Shown one piece after another: positions 45,743 through 58,444 of a DNA stretch of 64,000 nucleotides. Origin of the DNA: Aporrectodea caliginosa (lineage: Eukaryota; Annelida; Clitellata; Crassiclitellata; Lumbricidae); NCBI GenBank assembly GCA_020284085.1, contig JACEVL010000430.1:248001-312000 (forward strand), read 5' to 3'. The position numbers and the translations under genes are program-made. The notes beneath the pieces were generated by a model, which saw only the letters and a list, made by a program, of their open reading frames with translations, searched no databases and was not told the origin of the DNA. Within the stretch, counting starts at the first letter, position 1. Each line of letters starts with the position of its first letter.

Positions 45743-45931
45743 CAGTGACGTAACGAAGGGGGGGCAGAGGGGGCAGCCATCCCCGGGCGCAGCACCAGCA
45801 GAACGCAAAATTAGCTTTCAGTGGTACACAGTACTATGAAAAGACCGATTAAAGGCCAAACAGAAAATTAGAAGGGGGGGTGCAGTCGTTAACCTTTGCC
45901 CCGGGCGCTTAAACCCTTCGTTACGACAGTG
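45743..45931. mobile_element. hAT-like MITE, same family, copy 3
   Basis: 189 bp with ends CAGTGACGTAACGAAGG and CACTGTCGTAACGAAGG. Flanks GACTGCAC (45735-45742) and GACTGCGC (45932-45939) differ at one base. Confidence 0.85.
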
Positions 45932-46211
45932 GACTGCGCCCTGGCATGTGAACATTGATAGATTTGCACTAAATAATGACCTTATATTTTGTAGTTGTTC
46001 CCGTCTACCATTAACGCATTAACGACGAGCTGCATTGGTTTCCCAGTCGTTTTTTGTACACGCTTGTGGTTAAAGTGTTCAACGACAACAAGCTATACCG
46101 AAGTAGAATTATAGAGCCACAGATCAACTGGTGCAACAGCAACAATTCCCACTAACCTCCGGACTATTTAGGCATGTGGGTGTGTATGTATGCATGTATG
46201 AGCATATAGGG

Positions 46212-46410
46212 CCTAGCGCCCTTCAAGATTTCTACTCAGAGCGCTCCCGACTACAGCGCGGACACTGAATCGGAGTGTCACGCCGAAGCGCATGAGCAAT
46301 TGCGAGTGAAGGACTTGCCCAGGGTCCCTACGCGGCGGCTTGAGGTGGATTCGAACCCGCAACCCTCCGGCTGCAAGGCAACGAACATACCCCTAGACCA
46401 CCGCGCCCCA
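46212..46410 (-). mobile_element. SINE-A, near full length
   Basis: Reverse-strand copy ending (5' end) in TGGGGCGCGGTGGTCTAGGG at about 46410 with an intact B box near 46350. It faces the plus-strand copy at 46609, so the two form an inverted pair. Confidence 0.85.
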
Positions 46411-46608
46411 CACGTGGTTGAATGGATGGAACGCCTGTAACACAGCGTGCAGGTTCGAGCCTTCATCAGGTCACTGTGTAGGGACCGGACTCTCGGCCAC
46501 CTCAGCGCCATCGATTAATGTTTTGTCATATGGTTGTGTTTGCCCTTCTGAACTTTGGAAGGAGGGAAATATCTAATACAGTTGTAATGTATTATGTAGT
46601 ATACACAC

Positions 46609-46787
46609 AGGCGAACCTTGCAGTCGGAGGGTTGCGGGTTCGAATCGACCTCAAGCCGCCGCATAGGGACCCTGGGCAAGTCCTTCACTCGCAATTGCTC
46701 ATGCGCTTCGGCGTGAAACTCCGATTCAGTGTCCGCGCTGTAGTCGGGAGCGCCTCTGAGTAGAAATCTTGAAGAGGCGCTATAACA
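46609..46787 (+). mobile_element. SINE-A, 5'-truncated
   Basis: Begins inside the tRNA head (CCTTGCAGTCGGAGGGTTGC), keeps the B box and the LINE-like tail, and ends GAAGAGGCGCTATAACAAGT. Confidence 0.85.
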
Positions 46788-47094
46788 AGTGCTCATACTT
46801 ACATACATACATACGTGTGTGTGTGTGCGAGCGTGTGTGTGTGTATGTGAGAGTCTGCATACAATGTATAATTGGTTTGTGGCTTTGATGGACAATCCAA
46901 ACAATCAGGACGTCATCCACTAATGGAAGAAAAAGAAACCCCCTCCCTCACTCCTCCTTCACTGCTCCGGATAGTACTTCCTCCCAGTGGCCCACCTATC
47001 TTCAATGATCTATGGATGTAGGTCCGAAAATGGAGGAAAGAGTATCAACCATTGATTAATAACTTTGTTTATGGGTTTGAATGAAAGGATAGTC

Positions 47095-48416
47095 ACAGAC
47101 AAGTGAATTAATGCATGGCTGAATGCAAACTTAGGATAACCAGTTAAAGACAGGTGAATTAATGCATGGCTGAATGCAAAGTTAGGAAAACCAGTTAAAG
47201 ACAGGTGAATTAATGCATGGCTGAACGCAAAGTTAGGATAACCAGTTAAAAACAGGTGAATTAATGCATGGCTGAATGCAAAGTTAGGAAAACCAGTTAA
47301 AGACAGGTGAATTAATGCATGGCTGAATGCATAGTTAGGATAACCAGTTAAAAACAGGTGAATTAATGCATGGCTGAATGCATAGTTAGGATAACCAGTT
47401 AAAGACAGGTGAATTAATGCATGGCTGAATGCATAGTTAGGATAACCAGTTAAAAACAGGTGAATTAATGCATGGCTGAATGCATAGTTAGGATAACCAG
47501 TTAAAGACAGGTGAATTAATGCATGGCTGAATGCATAGTTAGGATAACCAGTTAAAGACAGGTGAATTAATGCATGGCTGAATGCAAAGTTAGGAAAACC
47601 AGTTAAAGACAAGTGAATTAATGCATGGCTGAATTCAGAGCGAGGATGACCAGTTAAAAGACAGGTGAATTAATGCATGGCTGAATGCAAAGTTAGGATA
47701 ACCAGTTAAAAACAGGTGAATTAATGCATGGCTGAATGCAAAGTTAGGAAAACCAGTTAAAGACAGGTGAATTAATGCATGGCTGAACGCAAAGTTAGGA
47801 TAACCAGTTAAAAACAGGTGAATTAATGCATGGCTGAATGCAGAGCTAGGATAACCAGTTAAAGACAGGTGAATTAATGCATGGCTGAATGCAAAGTTAG
47901 GATAACCAGTTAAAGACAGGTGAATTAATGCATGGCTGAATGCAAAGTTAGGAAAACCAGTTAAAGACAAGTGAATTAATGCATGGCTGAATTCAGAGCG
48001 AGGATGACCAGTTAAAAGACAGGTGAATTAATGCATGGCTGAATGCAAAGTTAGGATAACCAGTTAAAAACAGGTGAATTAATGCATGGCTGAATGCAAA
48101 GTTAGGAAAACCAGTTAAAGACAGGTGAATTAATGCATGGCTGAACGCAAAGTTAGGATAACCAGTTAAAAACAGGTGAATTAATGCATGGCTGAATGCA
48201 AAGTTAGGATAACCAGTTAAAGACAGGTGAATTAATGCATGGCTGAATGCAAAGTTAGGATAACCAGTTAAAAACAGGTGAATTAATGCATGGCTGAATG
48301 CAAAGTTAGGATAACCAGTTAAAGACAGGTGAATTAATGCATGGCTGAATGCAAAGTTAGGATAACCAGTTAAAGACAGGTGAATTAATGCATGGCTGAA
48401 TGCAGAGCTAGGATAA
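47095..48416. repeat. 51-bp minisatellite, about 26 copies
   Basis: The unit runs AGTTAAAGACAGGTGAATTA, ATGCATGGCTGAATGCAAAG, TTAGGATAACC. Adjacent units alternate AAAGAC/AAAAAC. A variant with GAATTCAGAGCGAGG and one extra A recurs at a 358-bp spacing (ends at 47642 and 48000), which is seven units plus one base. Because 51 is a multiple of three, long artificial minus-strand frames cross it. Confidence 0.95.
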
Positions 48417-48887
48417 CCTCCGTACTATTTAGGCATGTTGATGCATCAACCTTTTATCGATCTATCCCCAGTTCCATCAAAAAACTAAACCCTGTATAGG
48501 CCTAAGAGCAATTAAAATTACAAAAAACTCTTGACAAAACAAACACTTGTTGTCTACAGTGCATTTACTCCAAACCTGAACAACAATTCGATGAACAATT
48601 CCTCCGTAACACTTCTATCGATTAGATAACCTATTAAAACACATGATTACGATGTACATAGACTCTGTTACGCTACAGAACTATAGTTATGAAACCAACG
48701 ACACACCACATAATCATCAATTGAAATTATAATCAACAATACTTGGTCACCAGGCAACTGGTCAACATTATGCACTTAAAGTCCTAGGTGGACCCGTCTC
48801 TTCTGGGCAACTATGCAATGTAATGTAAAGTAATCCCTGCCAACATTTCCATGGGCATTAGATGACACCCATATGGGAGCCATGTGG

Positions 48888-49148
48888 GGGGCCCGATAGC
48901 ACATTGGATAACACACTGGCATAGAGAGCGAGAGGTACCCAGTTTGAATCCCGTAGAGCGGACATGCTTTGTAGGCTGCTATTAGCGCCGTGTATTGCAG
49001 GCTGTCTGTTCTGTTAGTTAAGATTTATGTCTTCTGTCATTTGTGTTCTTGTGAATTGTTTCAATTGCATAACATGCAAATGTACAGCGCAGTGCGTTTG
49101 TCAGGCGCTTCAATAAAGAAAAGATTATTATTATTATTATTATTAAGT
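48888..49148 (+). mobile_element. SINE-B, copy 2
   Basis: GGCCCGATAGCACATTGGAT, GAGAGGTACCCAGTTTGAAT, then TGCTATTAGCGCCGTGTATT and the AATAAAGAAAAGATTATTATT end. Confidence 0.85.
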
Positions 49149-49149
49149 G

Positions 49150-50515
49150 AGCATGCTGGCAGGGATGTTAAATCAGTGAACATACCTATAACACTTTCTA
49201 AGTATCTCGTTGCTAGCAAATACTGCGTGACAGTTCAGTTAGAAGCAGAAGATCAACAAAACAAATTATGCGAGGTATACTTATAATGCGCTAAGTTAAT
49301 GTCTTCGTACACAGAAACATGATGGCACAGCTCTAAAGACGTTAACATTGTGCAATGGCCTATACAGATGTCTCTTAGAAAGTGCACACAATTTCATAAC
49401 AATTGTTTCAATTCTTGTACTCAATAGATAGATTTTTGTTTATGCAAACACATGTAGACATACTGCAACAAGCTACAGGTCACAAAGGAGATAACACTGT
49501 GAATGAATAAAAAAGGAAGAATTAAAAGTAGAACTAGGATCATTAAAACGTTAGTAGAGCTAATAAACGACAAATAACCGTTAATATCGTTCCATTGTCT
49601 AATTGTGAGGCACCAATTGAGTGTGACTTGCAACCGATGTGCACTAAGGACTTGCTCAAGGTCTCTACACAGTTCTCACCCCTCCGTGGTGTTACAAAGC
49701 ATGTACTCACCCAATAAGCCACAATATTCGCACACACATACGCTCTTTCTTCAATATTCAACTTGATATATAGCCTATCTTCAGTAGTCAGTAACATGCT
49801 ATTTCATCAAAATCTTCAACTTGAGAAACATAACCAGGGCAGATGCAGCATTTGTTATTTGGTCTGGGACTCTGGGTAGATGCAAGGGCTCCTATAATAA
49901 TAAGCCAATATCATGTTATCCAGAAGTCCGTGGTAGCTGCTATTATAGTCTCACAAACTGTTGGTGGGCCAAAGTTTTTACGGAGAGGGTAGTCCTACGT
50001 CCTTAATAATAATATTGTATCCACCAAGCTGCATTTCACTTCGTCTGATCAGAACGCGCATGCACACCCGACATCTAATAATACTTTTGTAATTTAATAT
50101 TCGGCAATTAGCCTAGGGCTTCCTCGGCCAAAGTCTAAAACCGAAATGACAAGTAATTAACGTCTCAAGTGTTTTTTTTTATCTAACAAAGCCTCATCGG
50201 CAAAACGAAGTAGGTAATTAGAATTCTCTATACAAACGTACAATAATTATATGAACACCAGTAGATAGTCTAATTGCGTATATTTTATACATGTACAATT
50301 GAAGAAGAATATTCTTTATTGAAACAATTGCATACCGCTTTTTGGTGTACAAACACTTAAGCAAACATAAAAACACTAAGCCTGTCATTATGCCCCAAAG
50401 TCCCACATATAGGTTATATTAGCTTACCCATTACTCATTAAACTAAAATTGAACAGACAGTTTATTCACTTAGTAAGTCTTAGTCGGTTTCGGGCGATGT
50501 AAAATCAACACGTGG
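49150..50515. other. Region between SINE-B and SINE-D copies
   Basis: No exon of MRPL45 or other gene was recognised. A LINE-like 3' tail on the minus strand (TATTCTTTATTGAAACAATTG at 50310) is present. Confidence 0.45.
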
Positions 50516-50517
50516 AG

Positions 50518-50730
50518 TGCGCGAAATAGTCTAGTGGTTAGCGAGATTGTCAATCGAGAAGTCTGGGTTCAAATCCTCTGCAGAGCAGAAATTTGCTCCA
50601 CTCGTACAGTCATACACCAGGCTACAGAACCAGTAAACTGACTGTACGCTGCCGGTGCATGGGAAGATCAGGCGGCCAGAGAGAGGACTGGCCATCCGCT
50701 CTCATATAGGCCTATACCGAGGCTAATATA
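50518..50730 (+). mobile_element. SINE-D, copy 4
   Basis: GCGCGAAATAGTCTAGTGGTT, TGTCAATCGAGAAGTC, GGGTTCAAATCCTCTGC, then GTAAACTGACTGTACGCTG and AGAGGACTGGCCATCCGC. Confidence 0.75.
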
Positions 50731-50759
50731 TATATATAGGCTGAAATGAAGTAGGTAAC

Positions 50760-50850
50760 ACGTAATCGAAATCGTAATCTCCAAACTTCTAAAGCACCAC
50801 TCGAAAGCCAAGCGCAGGGCACCAGCTTATTCACGAGCGCTGAGTAAATA
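50760..50850. repeat. AAGCGCCACTCGAAAGCC repeat fragment
   Basis: TCCAAACTTCTAAAGCACCA, AAGCCAAGCGCAGGGCACCA, GCTTATTCACGAGCGCTG. Other copies lie at 10310-10390, 29330-29400, 55315-55375 and 63885-64000. Confidence 0.7.
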
Positions 50851-50933
50851 TAAACACGTACTTCATATTGACGACTGCCTCTATAGGGGCTAGCTGAAGG
50901 AACTGCACAAAACCGAAATGTGTTTAGGCCTAC

Positions 50934-50957
50934 CTTCGAAGACAACAGTTTATACAT
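50934..50957 (-). CDS. Candidate first coding exon of MRPL45
   Basis: ATG in an AAA-ATG-T context followed by eight codons (MYKLLSSK) and a GTAGGC donor in phase 0, matching the phase of the first sure MRPL45 exon. The joined start would be short, basic and hydroxylated like a mitochondrial presequence. It would need a 9.2-kb intron. Nothing else supports it; short ATG-to-GT stretches occur by chance. Confidence 0.25.
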
Positions 50958-51619
50958 TTTACAGTTTTGTGCAAATGTTTTTACTATATTCTAAATAACT
51001 GCCAGTCGAATCAGTTTTTGTGCAAGTATAAACATATTTCTTAAGAAATACCTTGTATCATCATATTATAACGACCTAATATTTTATTATTACACGTTTA
51101 TTACATCAGTGCATTTACATGGTACACCCCTATATGAATATGTAAAATCCATGCATAGTAGGCCTATAATAATTCTATATCAATACATGTAGGCAATAAT
51201 TATATCGAAATAACGTACAGTACAGGCCTATTAGTTCAGAGCTTGCCTATATATGCCCGACACCTTTGGACTTCTGCTCAAATGTATGCCTACATCATTC
51301 AAATTGGTCGTCATATTCACCTGGGGCCGCGTGTGTGAGACAGACTAAAAGGGTCGTATCTCTTGACAAGTAGGCCCTAGACCTAACTGTAGGCCCCTAG
51401 GCTACCCTTTCATAGTAGCGCCTACAGAGGACAATTTCATTGTCCTTTCACAATAATGACTTCTTTCCCTCCTCTAATCACCCCGGGTGGCGCCAGTCCG
51501 CAGCCTGGATAAAGAAGGAGGGCGACCCTACTCTTCATTATGACACTGCATCGTTAAACGACCCCGACGGTGATCACAAGATAAAATGTACACGTTTTTC
51601 TAAAGTGACCGTATAATAT

Positions 51620-51850
51620 TATGGCCTCGACCCTGTTCATTTTTTAAAGAATTGATCGGGTGCGGTGACTGAGGTCCTTCACCACCGCTGCCCGGTTGAA
51701 TGGACGCCACGCCATTTAAGGTCCCCGCGCACGGACCGTGCTAGCCCGAGATTTAAATCTCTGAAATATGCCAGCATCGGGAAGCGAACCACCCGGGATG
51801 ATCAGAGGAGGGAAGGCCTACTTGTGAAAGGACAATGAAATTGTCGTTAG
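51620..51850 (-). mobile_element. SINE-E-related copy
   Basis: Minus strand: CATCCCGGGTGGTTCGCTTC, GAGATTTAAATCTCGGGC, AGCACGGTCCGTGCGCGGGG, then a block on ATGGCGTGGCGTCCATTC. Matches 56708-56882. Confidence 0.6.
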
Positions 51851-51869
51851 TATAATGACCATTAATAGG

Positions 51870-53190
51870 CCTACATGAAATCCATTGCTCCAGTTAGACA
51901 CATTTAAAACGATTCATTTGCAGCTAGGCCCCTACAGATGTTCGCCAATAGTTTTCGATCGTCGAAGCTTCTATAATTATGTGATAGGTCGACGTCCAAC
52001 GTCGGAACTGGCAAGCACAAGATGTCGTTAAACACTCATCAATGTTACATAAAGCCCACGGTACCAATTAGACACCTTTATAAAGCTCCCACTCTTGGCT
52101 ACATATTCTCCAGTTCAATCGCCAGATGTTGCTGCTATTTCACCATGTATACGGTCCACTTCAACCTAACTGACTGACATCCACAATATGTCGCAAAACA
52201 CTAAATACATAAAATCAACGATTGCAGTTAGACACCTTTAAAACGCCATCACACTCGGCTACATAATAAACCAATCGCGTTCAATCGCCAGATTCAACTA
52301 ACAAAAGGTAGAGTAGACGTTAACGTAACTGACATCCACAAGATGTCGCAAAACACTAAATACTGCTACACAGTGTGACCACTCCTTGGGATTTTCCCCA
52401 AGATCTTGGGATTTGGGGGGTCCGACTTGGGATCTGGGGATTTTGCACAGCAATCTTGGGATTTTTCCTAAGGTCAGCAGACTAGTTTTTACCGTACTTT
52501 TCAACAATGGCAGCTAATCAGATTATAAAAAAACTCGCTCAGTGGTCACACTCTCGCTCAGTGGTCACACTCTGTCTGAAAGACTTTTCTTACTATTATT
52601 ACTTGTAAACATTGGAATTGGTTAATTCAATGTTATGCTCCGTTTTTTCTTTGCCAGCTCTTCGCTAGAATTTTTTTGAATAATTGTGATTGTTAAAACG
52701 CATTTCATATTTCATCACAACTTTTTCCTTTCAGTAGCTGGGGATATTTTGGTACACTTTTGGCAAATCTTGGGAGTTTTCGGGCAATAGCTTGGGATTT
52801 CTGAAAATGGGGAGTAGTCGCACTGCTGCTACATGAAAATCAACGATTGCAGTTAGACACCTTTAAAACGCCATCATACTTGGCTACCTAATAAACCAAT
52901 CGCGTTCAATCGCCAGCTTCCTCTCAGGTAAGATAGAGTAGACGTTAACGTAACTGACATCCACAAGATGTCGCAAAACACTAAATACTGCTACATAAAA
53001 ATCAACGATTGCAGTTAAGACACGCCCTTTAAAACACTGCCATTCTCATCTACATACATAAACCAATTGCGTTCAATCGCTAGAAGGTTCTGTGGTCAAT
53101 GTAAAGTAAGTTCGACGCAAAAAGGAACTGACACGCACAAGATGTGTGTAACCACTACATACTGCTACATAAAATCCACACCTTACAACT
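51870..53190. repeat. Tandem array of roughly 150-170-bp units related to SINE-F
   Basis: Repeats of the order AAAATCAACGATTGCAGTTAG, ACACCTTTAAAACGCC, AACCAATCGCGTTCAATCGC, GTAACTGACATCCACAAGAT, GTCGCAAAACACTAAATAC occur about six times, the clearest at 52190-52370 and 52833-53000. A hAT-like MITE (52371-52825) interrupts it. Confidence 0.7.
52371..52825. mobile_element. hAT-like MITE with CTTGGGATTTT repeats
   Basis: Ends CAGTGTGACCACTCC and CAGTGCGACTACTCC, perfect 8-bp duplication CTGCTACA (52363-52370, 52826-52833). CTTGGGAT units cluster near both ends in inverted sense. It is inserted in the tandem repeat 51870-53190. Confidence 0.88.
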
Positions 53191-54568
53191 CGGGTGGTGC
53201 CAGTCCAGTCTGGAAAAAGGGCGAGGGCGACGCTAATGAAATTTGCTATGACGCAGCGTGGTTAGACAAACTACATACGTATAAATGACGAGAATGTACT
53301 TTTTATGCACCAGTGCTATAGCTCAGCTATACATATATATATATGCTGCACAGATACCTATTAAACAATTAAGTGGCCTGGCTTCAAGGTCTCTTAATTG
53401 TCCTTGGCTGGGTCTATACGAGGATTTTTTCCTAAAAAACCGAATGCCTATGCAACAAATGAAAGATAAAAATACAGACGACCCTAGTACTATAATTCGC
53501 TATTCGTTTCAACAGACTGCCTACTGACGAATGACTTATAATTATGACCTTTGGTGATGATAGGTAGGCTAGCGACAGCATTCTCTCTACATCTGCTCGG
53601 CAGCTGCCTCTCACACGATTATTCTGGGCCAAGTGACGTGCAATGGGACATTTATATAGCGCCAGTCAAAAATAACTCAGTATCAGTGATGATGGAGATG
53701 AAAGAAGCTGAGCTTGTGAAAACAAAGCAGGTAGGGGTGGCGGGGGCAGTGGTGTTGATTGGGGAGGTGGTGACGGTGGCATAGAGGTCTACAACCTGGT
53801 CCCAGACCCAAACTGGAAGGGTGCAGTGTATGATAGTCTTGTAAAAGGGGCAAAACTCAGTCGTTATGCAAATAACCTTCAACTACAAGGTGATGGCAAT
53901 CAGGATATCAATGATGCAGAAAGCGGGGTAAAAACTTCTTGAAGATCAGTCAGGTTCAACTGAGAAGTTAATGACTGCAGTGGCCACATTGTTGAGAAAG
54001 GATAAAGGCAACGTATGAACAGATGGAGGGGGATACATAGCTGACTGAATGGATGCCTCTGGCAGTGATATCAGGACTATTGTAGTAGTGGGGTGGTGGC
54101 GGCGGTGGTGGTAATGGTGGTGGTAAAGGCGGTGGCAGTATGAGAATTGTAGAAAAAAGACTGGGGGGGGGGTCAGACGTTGATCCGTGTGGAGTTTTGG
54201 TGTGCAATGAAGACTTAATAATGGGGTACTAAGAAAGACTTGGGAGTAGAATCCCACAACCCCCCCGGCAATTCTCACCCTGGGCGGTGGTAATAGTGGT
54301 GTCAGCGAGTGAAGAGAACAGTCTAACAATTCAAGTGCTTGAGATGATATTAGAAGAGATGAATGGGTGACAACAAGACTGGGTGGATGGATGAATGGAG
54401 ATGGTATATGATGGATGAATGGATAACTACATGAATGGATCGATGGATAAACGGATGTACGAATGAATGGATGCCCTTGGCAACGTGACATGATGACTAC
54501 CATAGAAGTGGTGGTGGAGATGGTGATTTTGGTGTTGATGGTGGTAGCGGTGGTGGTTGGCGAAGAGT

Positions 54569-54795
54569 CTAGCAATTCAGGTAGAAATCTCTTTCCCATT
54601 GGCTAATGTGTGAGTGGAATCCAGTCCATTCCTTCTGCTTGACGTAGATGAATCCGTCGACGATGGCATCGCCAAGCGTTCCTCGGAGGAACTTGGACGC
54701 GTTCAGCAGCTGAAGAGCATCGGCCAGGGTCGACGGCATCTGTCGGAATCTCTCCGGACACTTCGATACCTCATAGTCTGTACGCTCTCCGGGAT
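54569..54795 (-). CDS. GS-like last exon
   Basis: After ATTGTAG it reads (D)[16 protein letters not shown], then [18 protein letters not shown] and [22 protein letters not shown], the usual C-terminal helices of the family. No AATAAA was found within about 300 bp downstream. Confidence 0.92.
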
Positions 54796-57700
54796 CTACA
54801 ATGAACGAATGCACAAACAAACAATAGAATGAACTGAATGAAAAAATGAATGAACAAATGAATAAATGACTGAATGAATGAATGACTGATTGAACGGCTG
54901 AAAAATGAACAAATGACTGGATGAATGAACAAATGAATAAACAAATGAGCAAACGAATGAATGAACAAATAAATGAATGAATGAATGACCCAATGAAAAA
55001 TGTTTGAATGAATCAATTGGATGAATGAATAAACGAATTAAGGAACAAATAATGAACGAATTAATGAACAAATGGATAAACGAACCGAATGAAAAAAATG
55101 AACGAACAAGCGACTGAATTAACGAACAAATGAATGACTGAATGCACAAATGAATGAATGAATGAACAATTGAATGGAATTAATGACTGAACCAACAAAT
55201 GAATGAAAGATGAACAAACAAGTTAATGGAATGAATGAATGAATGGTAGAAATGAACAAGTCAATGAAACAATGGACAAAGCAGCAAAATAAGAAATATG
55301 AGGGTCGTAAACTCCAAATTTCTAAAGCGCTACTCCAAAGTTAATGGCAGGGCACCAGCTTATTCATGAGCCAACCTTCCCTCACCGTCTGATCTTCCCA
55401 CGGACCGTTTACGTTCAGTGTACTCCTTATAGTTGAGTTGGAGCACATGGTCAATAAACCTGAATCCGAGATGTGAAGCAATTCTGAGTGAAGGACTTGC
55501 TCAAGGTCCATACACAGCTCTAACCATATCAGCTACCATACCCTGCACGTTCATCAGACGAATCAATTTTAAATTAAAGCATCCAGTTGATTCAAGAATC
55601 AAGTGAGCTAATAATCGCTCTTATTCTCCCTTGTAATCACCATAATCTAATCTAATCTAGTCTAGTCATCTAGTCTACTCTAATCTAATGACTTCTGAAG
55701 TGCAAAGCACTATTCAACGGTTGCTTCTGTGATATTCGCAATAAAAATAATCAAAACGTAGACTTCAAGGTGTTATCTCCTGTGTAGTAGTTAATCACCG
55801 TCGACATCTTACCTGTCTTATTCTCGATGCCATCGAGTCCAGCTGCCAGAATGACGGCTTGAGTGAGATGTGGATTCGAGCTTCCATCCGCCAAACGATG
55901 CTCAATCCTACACAGCCATCCATCCAGACCAGTATAATTAATATTACGTAAACAATATACAGACGAACCGTCGGATCGTAACTGTAACTGTTAAGTAGTA
56001 ACTTCTATAGCGCCAGTGTCCAGTTAACAAGGCATCAGACAATAGTGCAACAAAACCTAGCCGTGATTAGGTTAACTGTTTGAGAATAGATCAAATGTAT
56101 CTAACTTCCTTAGTGCTGTTGTGAAACCGTATAGTCAAGAACCATATAGTGTGCTAAAAAACAGCAGAAGAGCAGTCCCTTAAGCCCTAGCTCTGAGGCA
56201 GCCATGGGTATGAAGTGTTAGCGACTTCATTTTCTTAGCCTCGGCATATGAGGGCAGGTGACCTTTTCCGTCACCGTCTCATCGTCCCACCGACAGTGTA
56301 CGGTCAGTGTACTCATTGTAGTTGAGTTGACTAGAGGGTGTAGGTGGAACAGATATCTCAAACCAATTGTTGGTGGGGATTTGAACCCCGACCTCTCGAT
56401 TGACAGTCCAGCACTCTAACCACTACACTATCGAGCACCCCTTGACAGAAATTAAGTCAAATTCAGCAGATCAGGGAAACCACTCACTTCTGGAGGGTAT
56501 ACAGTGGAGGGTATGAACATGATAGACAGTCTGTGACTGATGACATTAAATGTAGATGTACACACTTGTATACCGAGGTGAAAATCTATACATAACACTG
56601 GGGGGGGGGACAGACTACCTACGACGGCCAGATTTTGGGGGGACAGAAGGGCTTAAGTCAAAACTTTGGGGGACAGTCCCCTCTGTCTCCCCCCCATGAT
56701 TTACGCCACTGGTTGTATAGCCTCGACCCTGCTCATCTTTCAAAGAACTTATCGGGTGAGATCCTTCACCGTTTGAATGACGTCAATTCCCTTTAAGGTC
56801 CCTGTGTACGGACCGTACTAGCCTAAGACTGAAATCTCTCAAATAAGCCCGGGAGGCGAACCGGGATCCGAACGCAAAGAAGTGCATGGGAACTCCAAAC
56901 AATGTAAGATGCATGACAGATCAATCAATCAATCAATCAATTTCGTTTATTCTCAACATCAAGCTGACAGGTCGCAACTTGTAACACGTAATAGCTTGGA
57001 AAAATTGTCTCAGCTCTGACAGTTAGATGGACACAGGAAGTTGAAGGAAGAGCCGAATAACATGAGAAATAACGTCACTGGACGTCAGAACCAGCGAATG
57101 GGAAAGCGTCTGAGGCATGGGCGTATATAGGGTAGGAGGGTTATGGGTTGAAACCCCCCCAAATAAATTGCAGAATTTTTTTAGTTTTATATGCGAAATA
57201 CAAAAACTTAACTTTTGAGACCGTGTCCAATGGAAACCCCCCAAATTGTTTCCTGGCTATGCAACTTAGGGGGGGGGGGCCCGTGGCGCTTTGGATAACA
57301 GCTGGCACAGAGACCGAGAGGTACCGAGTTCGAGCCCCCGTTGGGCGGATTTGCTTTGTAGGCTGCTATTAGCGCCGTTGTATTACATGGCTGTCTGTTC
57401 TGTTAGTAGTTAAGATTTCAATTGCATAACATGTAAATGTACAGCGCAGTGCGTTTGTCAGGCGCTTAATAAAGAAAAGATTATTATTATTATTATTAAC
57501 TGGTTTGAGGAGAAACAGGGCAAGGAGATGAATTACAGATAGAAGAAGATGAATGAGTGGATGTAGGGTTCAAATCCCACCCACACATCAAGTAAACGGA
57601 CACCCTGAAAAAAGAGCTCCTCGTACTGGATAGTGATCTGACTCCAACGTGAATCTGAGTCATGATACCCTTGTTTGATTCATGGGTCGATGACACATAC

Positions 57701-58412
57701 AGCTGCAGAACTTACAGAATCATGTGAAGTGGTCTTCATTTACACGACAGATGTATTTAGTATATGTCTATATCATACTACATATGTATGACGATAATAA
57801 CAATGACGACAATTTCTAGGGTGCCGTAACAGAGCACATGCCATTACAAGGGCGCCTTGACAAACTGCAATTGTATACACAAACACACACACCAACACAT
57901 ACGCCCACGCACACATGCACGCGCACACACACACACACACACACAAACGTCCGCGCATAACCACACGTCACTTGTGTAAGCCTGTAAGGCAGCGGTTTTC
58001 AAACTTTATTTTTATTGTACCCCCAGATAACAAATCGAATTTTGGCGTACCCCCAACAAGGTCAGATCAAAATACTTACTTACTTACTTAAAAACAACAT
58101 GCGAGCGTGAAGTCCCCTTGCAGTTAACAACTCCTTTTAATCATTGGTTCAAATCAGATTTTAGTCATAGGTAGAAAATTTTTAAAGTAATATAATTTTA
58201 ACCTAAGAATGTAGTCATATCAACAAAGAGGAAAAATAAAATCACTATTAGAAAGTGTTAATGTGAGTAGGCTAGTGGGCTTGTTTTGACAAGCACAGAT
58301 TTACAATATCTGGTTTAACCTCCTTGACGTTAACCCCGAACGTTACTCGGGCCGGGAATTCTATGCAAAAGCGGTTAACCCCGAGTCACGTTCGGGCTCA
58401 TACATACATACA

Positions 58413-58444
<32 letters not shown>

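Noticed and set aside
47010..47970. Minus-strand frames of 200 and 111 codons with repeated LTGYPNYAFSHALIH
   Set aside because: The 51-bp unit is a multiple of three and lacks a stop in this frame. No flanking exon, and unit variation shows no protein-type constraint.
54771..55149. Ser-Phe-Ile-His-rich minus-strand frames
   Set aside because: A (GAAT)n simple repeat in the last intron of the GS-like gene.
56170..56442. tRNA-like heads (also at 45268, 25417 and 50518) considered as tRNA genes
   Set aside because: They have A- and B-box-like parts but cannot fold a complete acceptor arm, and each is followed by a shared SINE body.
57496..57696. Minus-strand frame starting [14 protein letters not shown], tested as an extra GS-like exon
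   Set aside because: The flanking exons at 60294-60208 and 55907-55813 already join in phase with continuous family sequence, and this frame has no match to the family.
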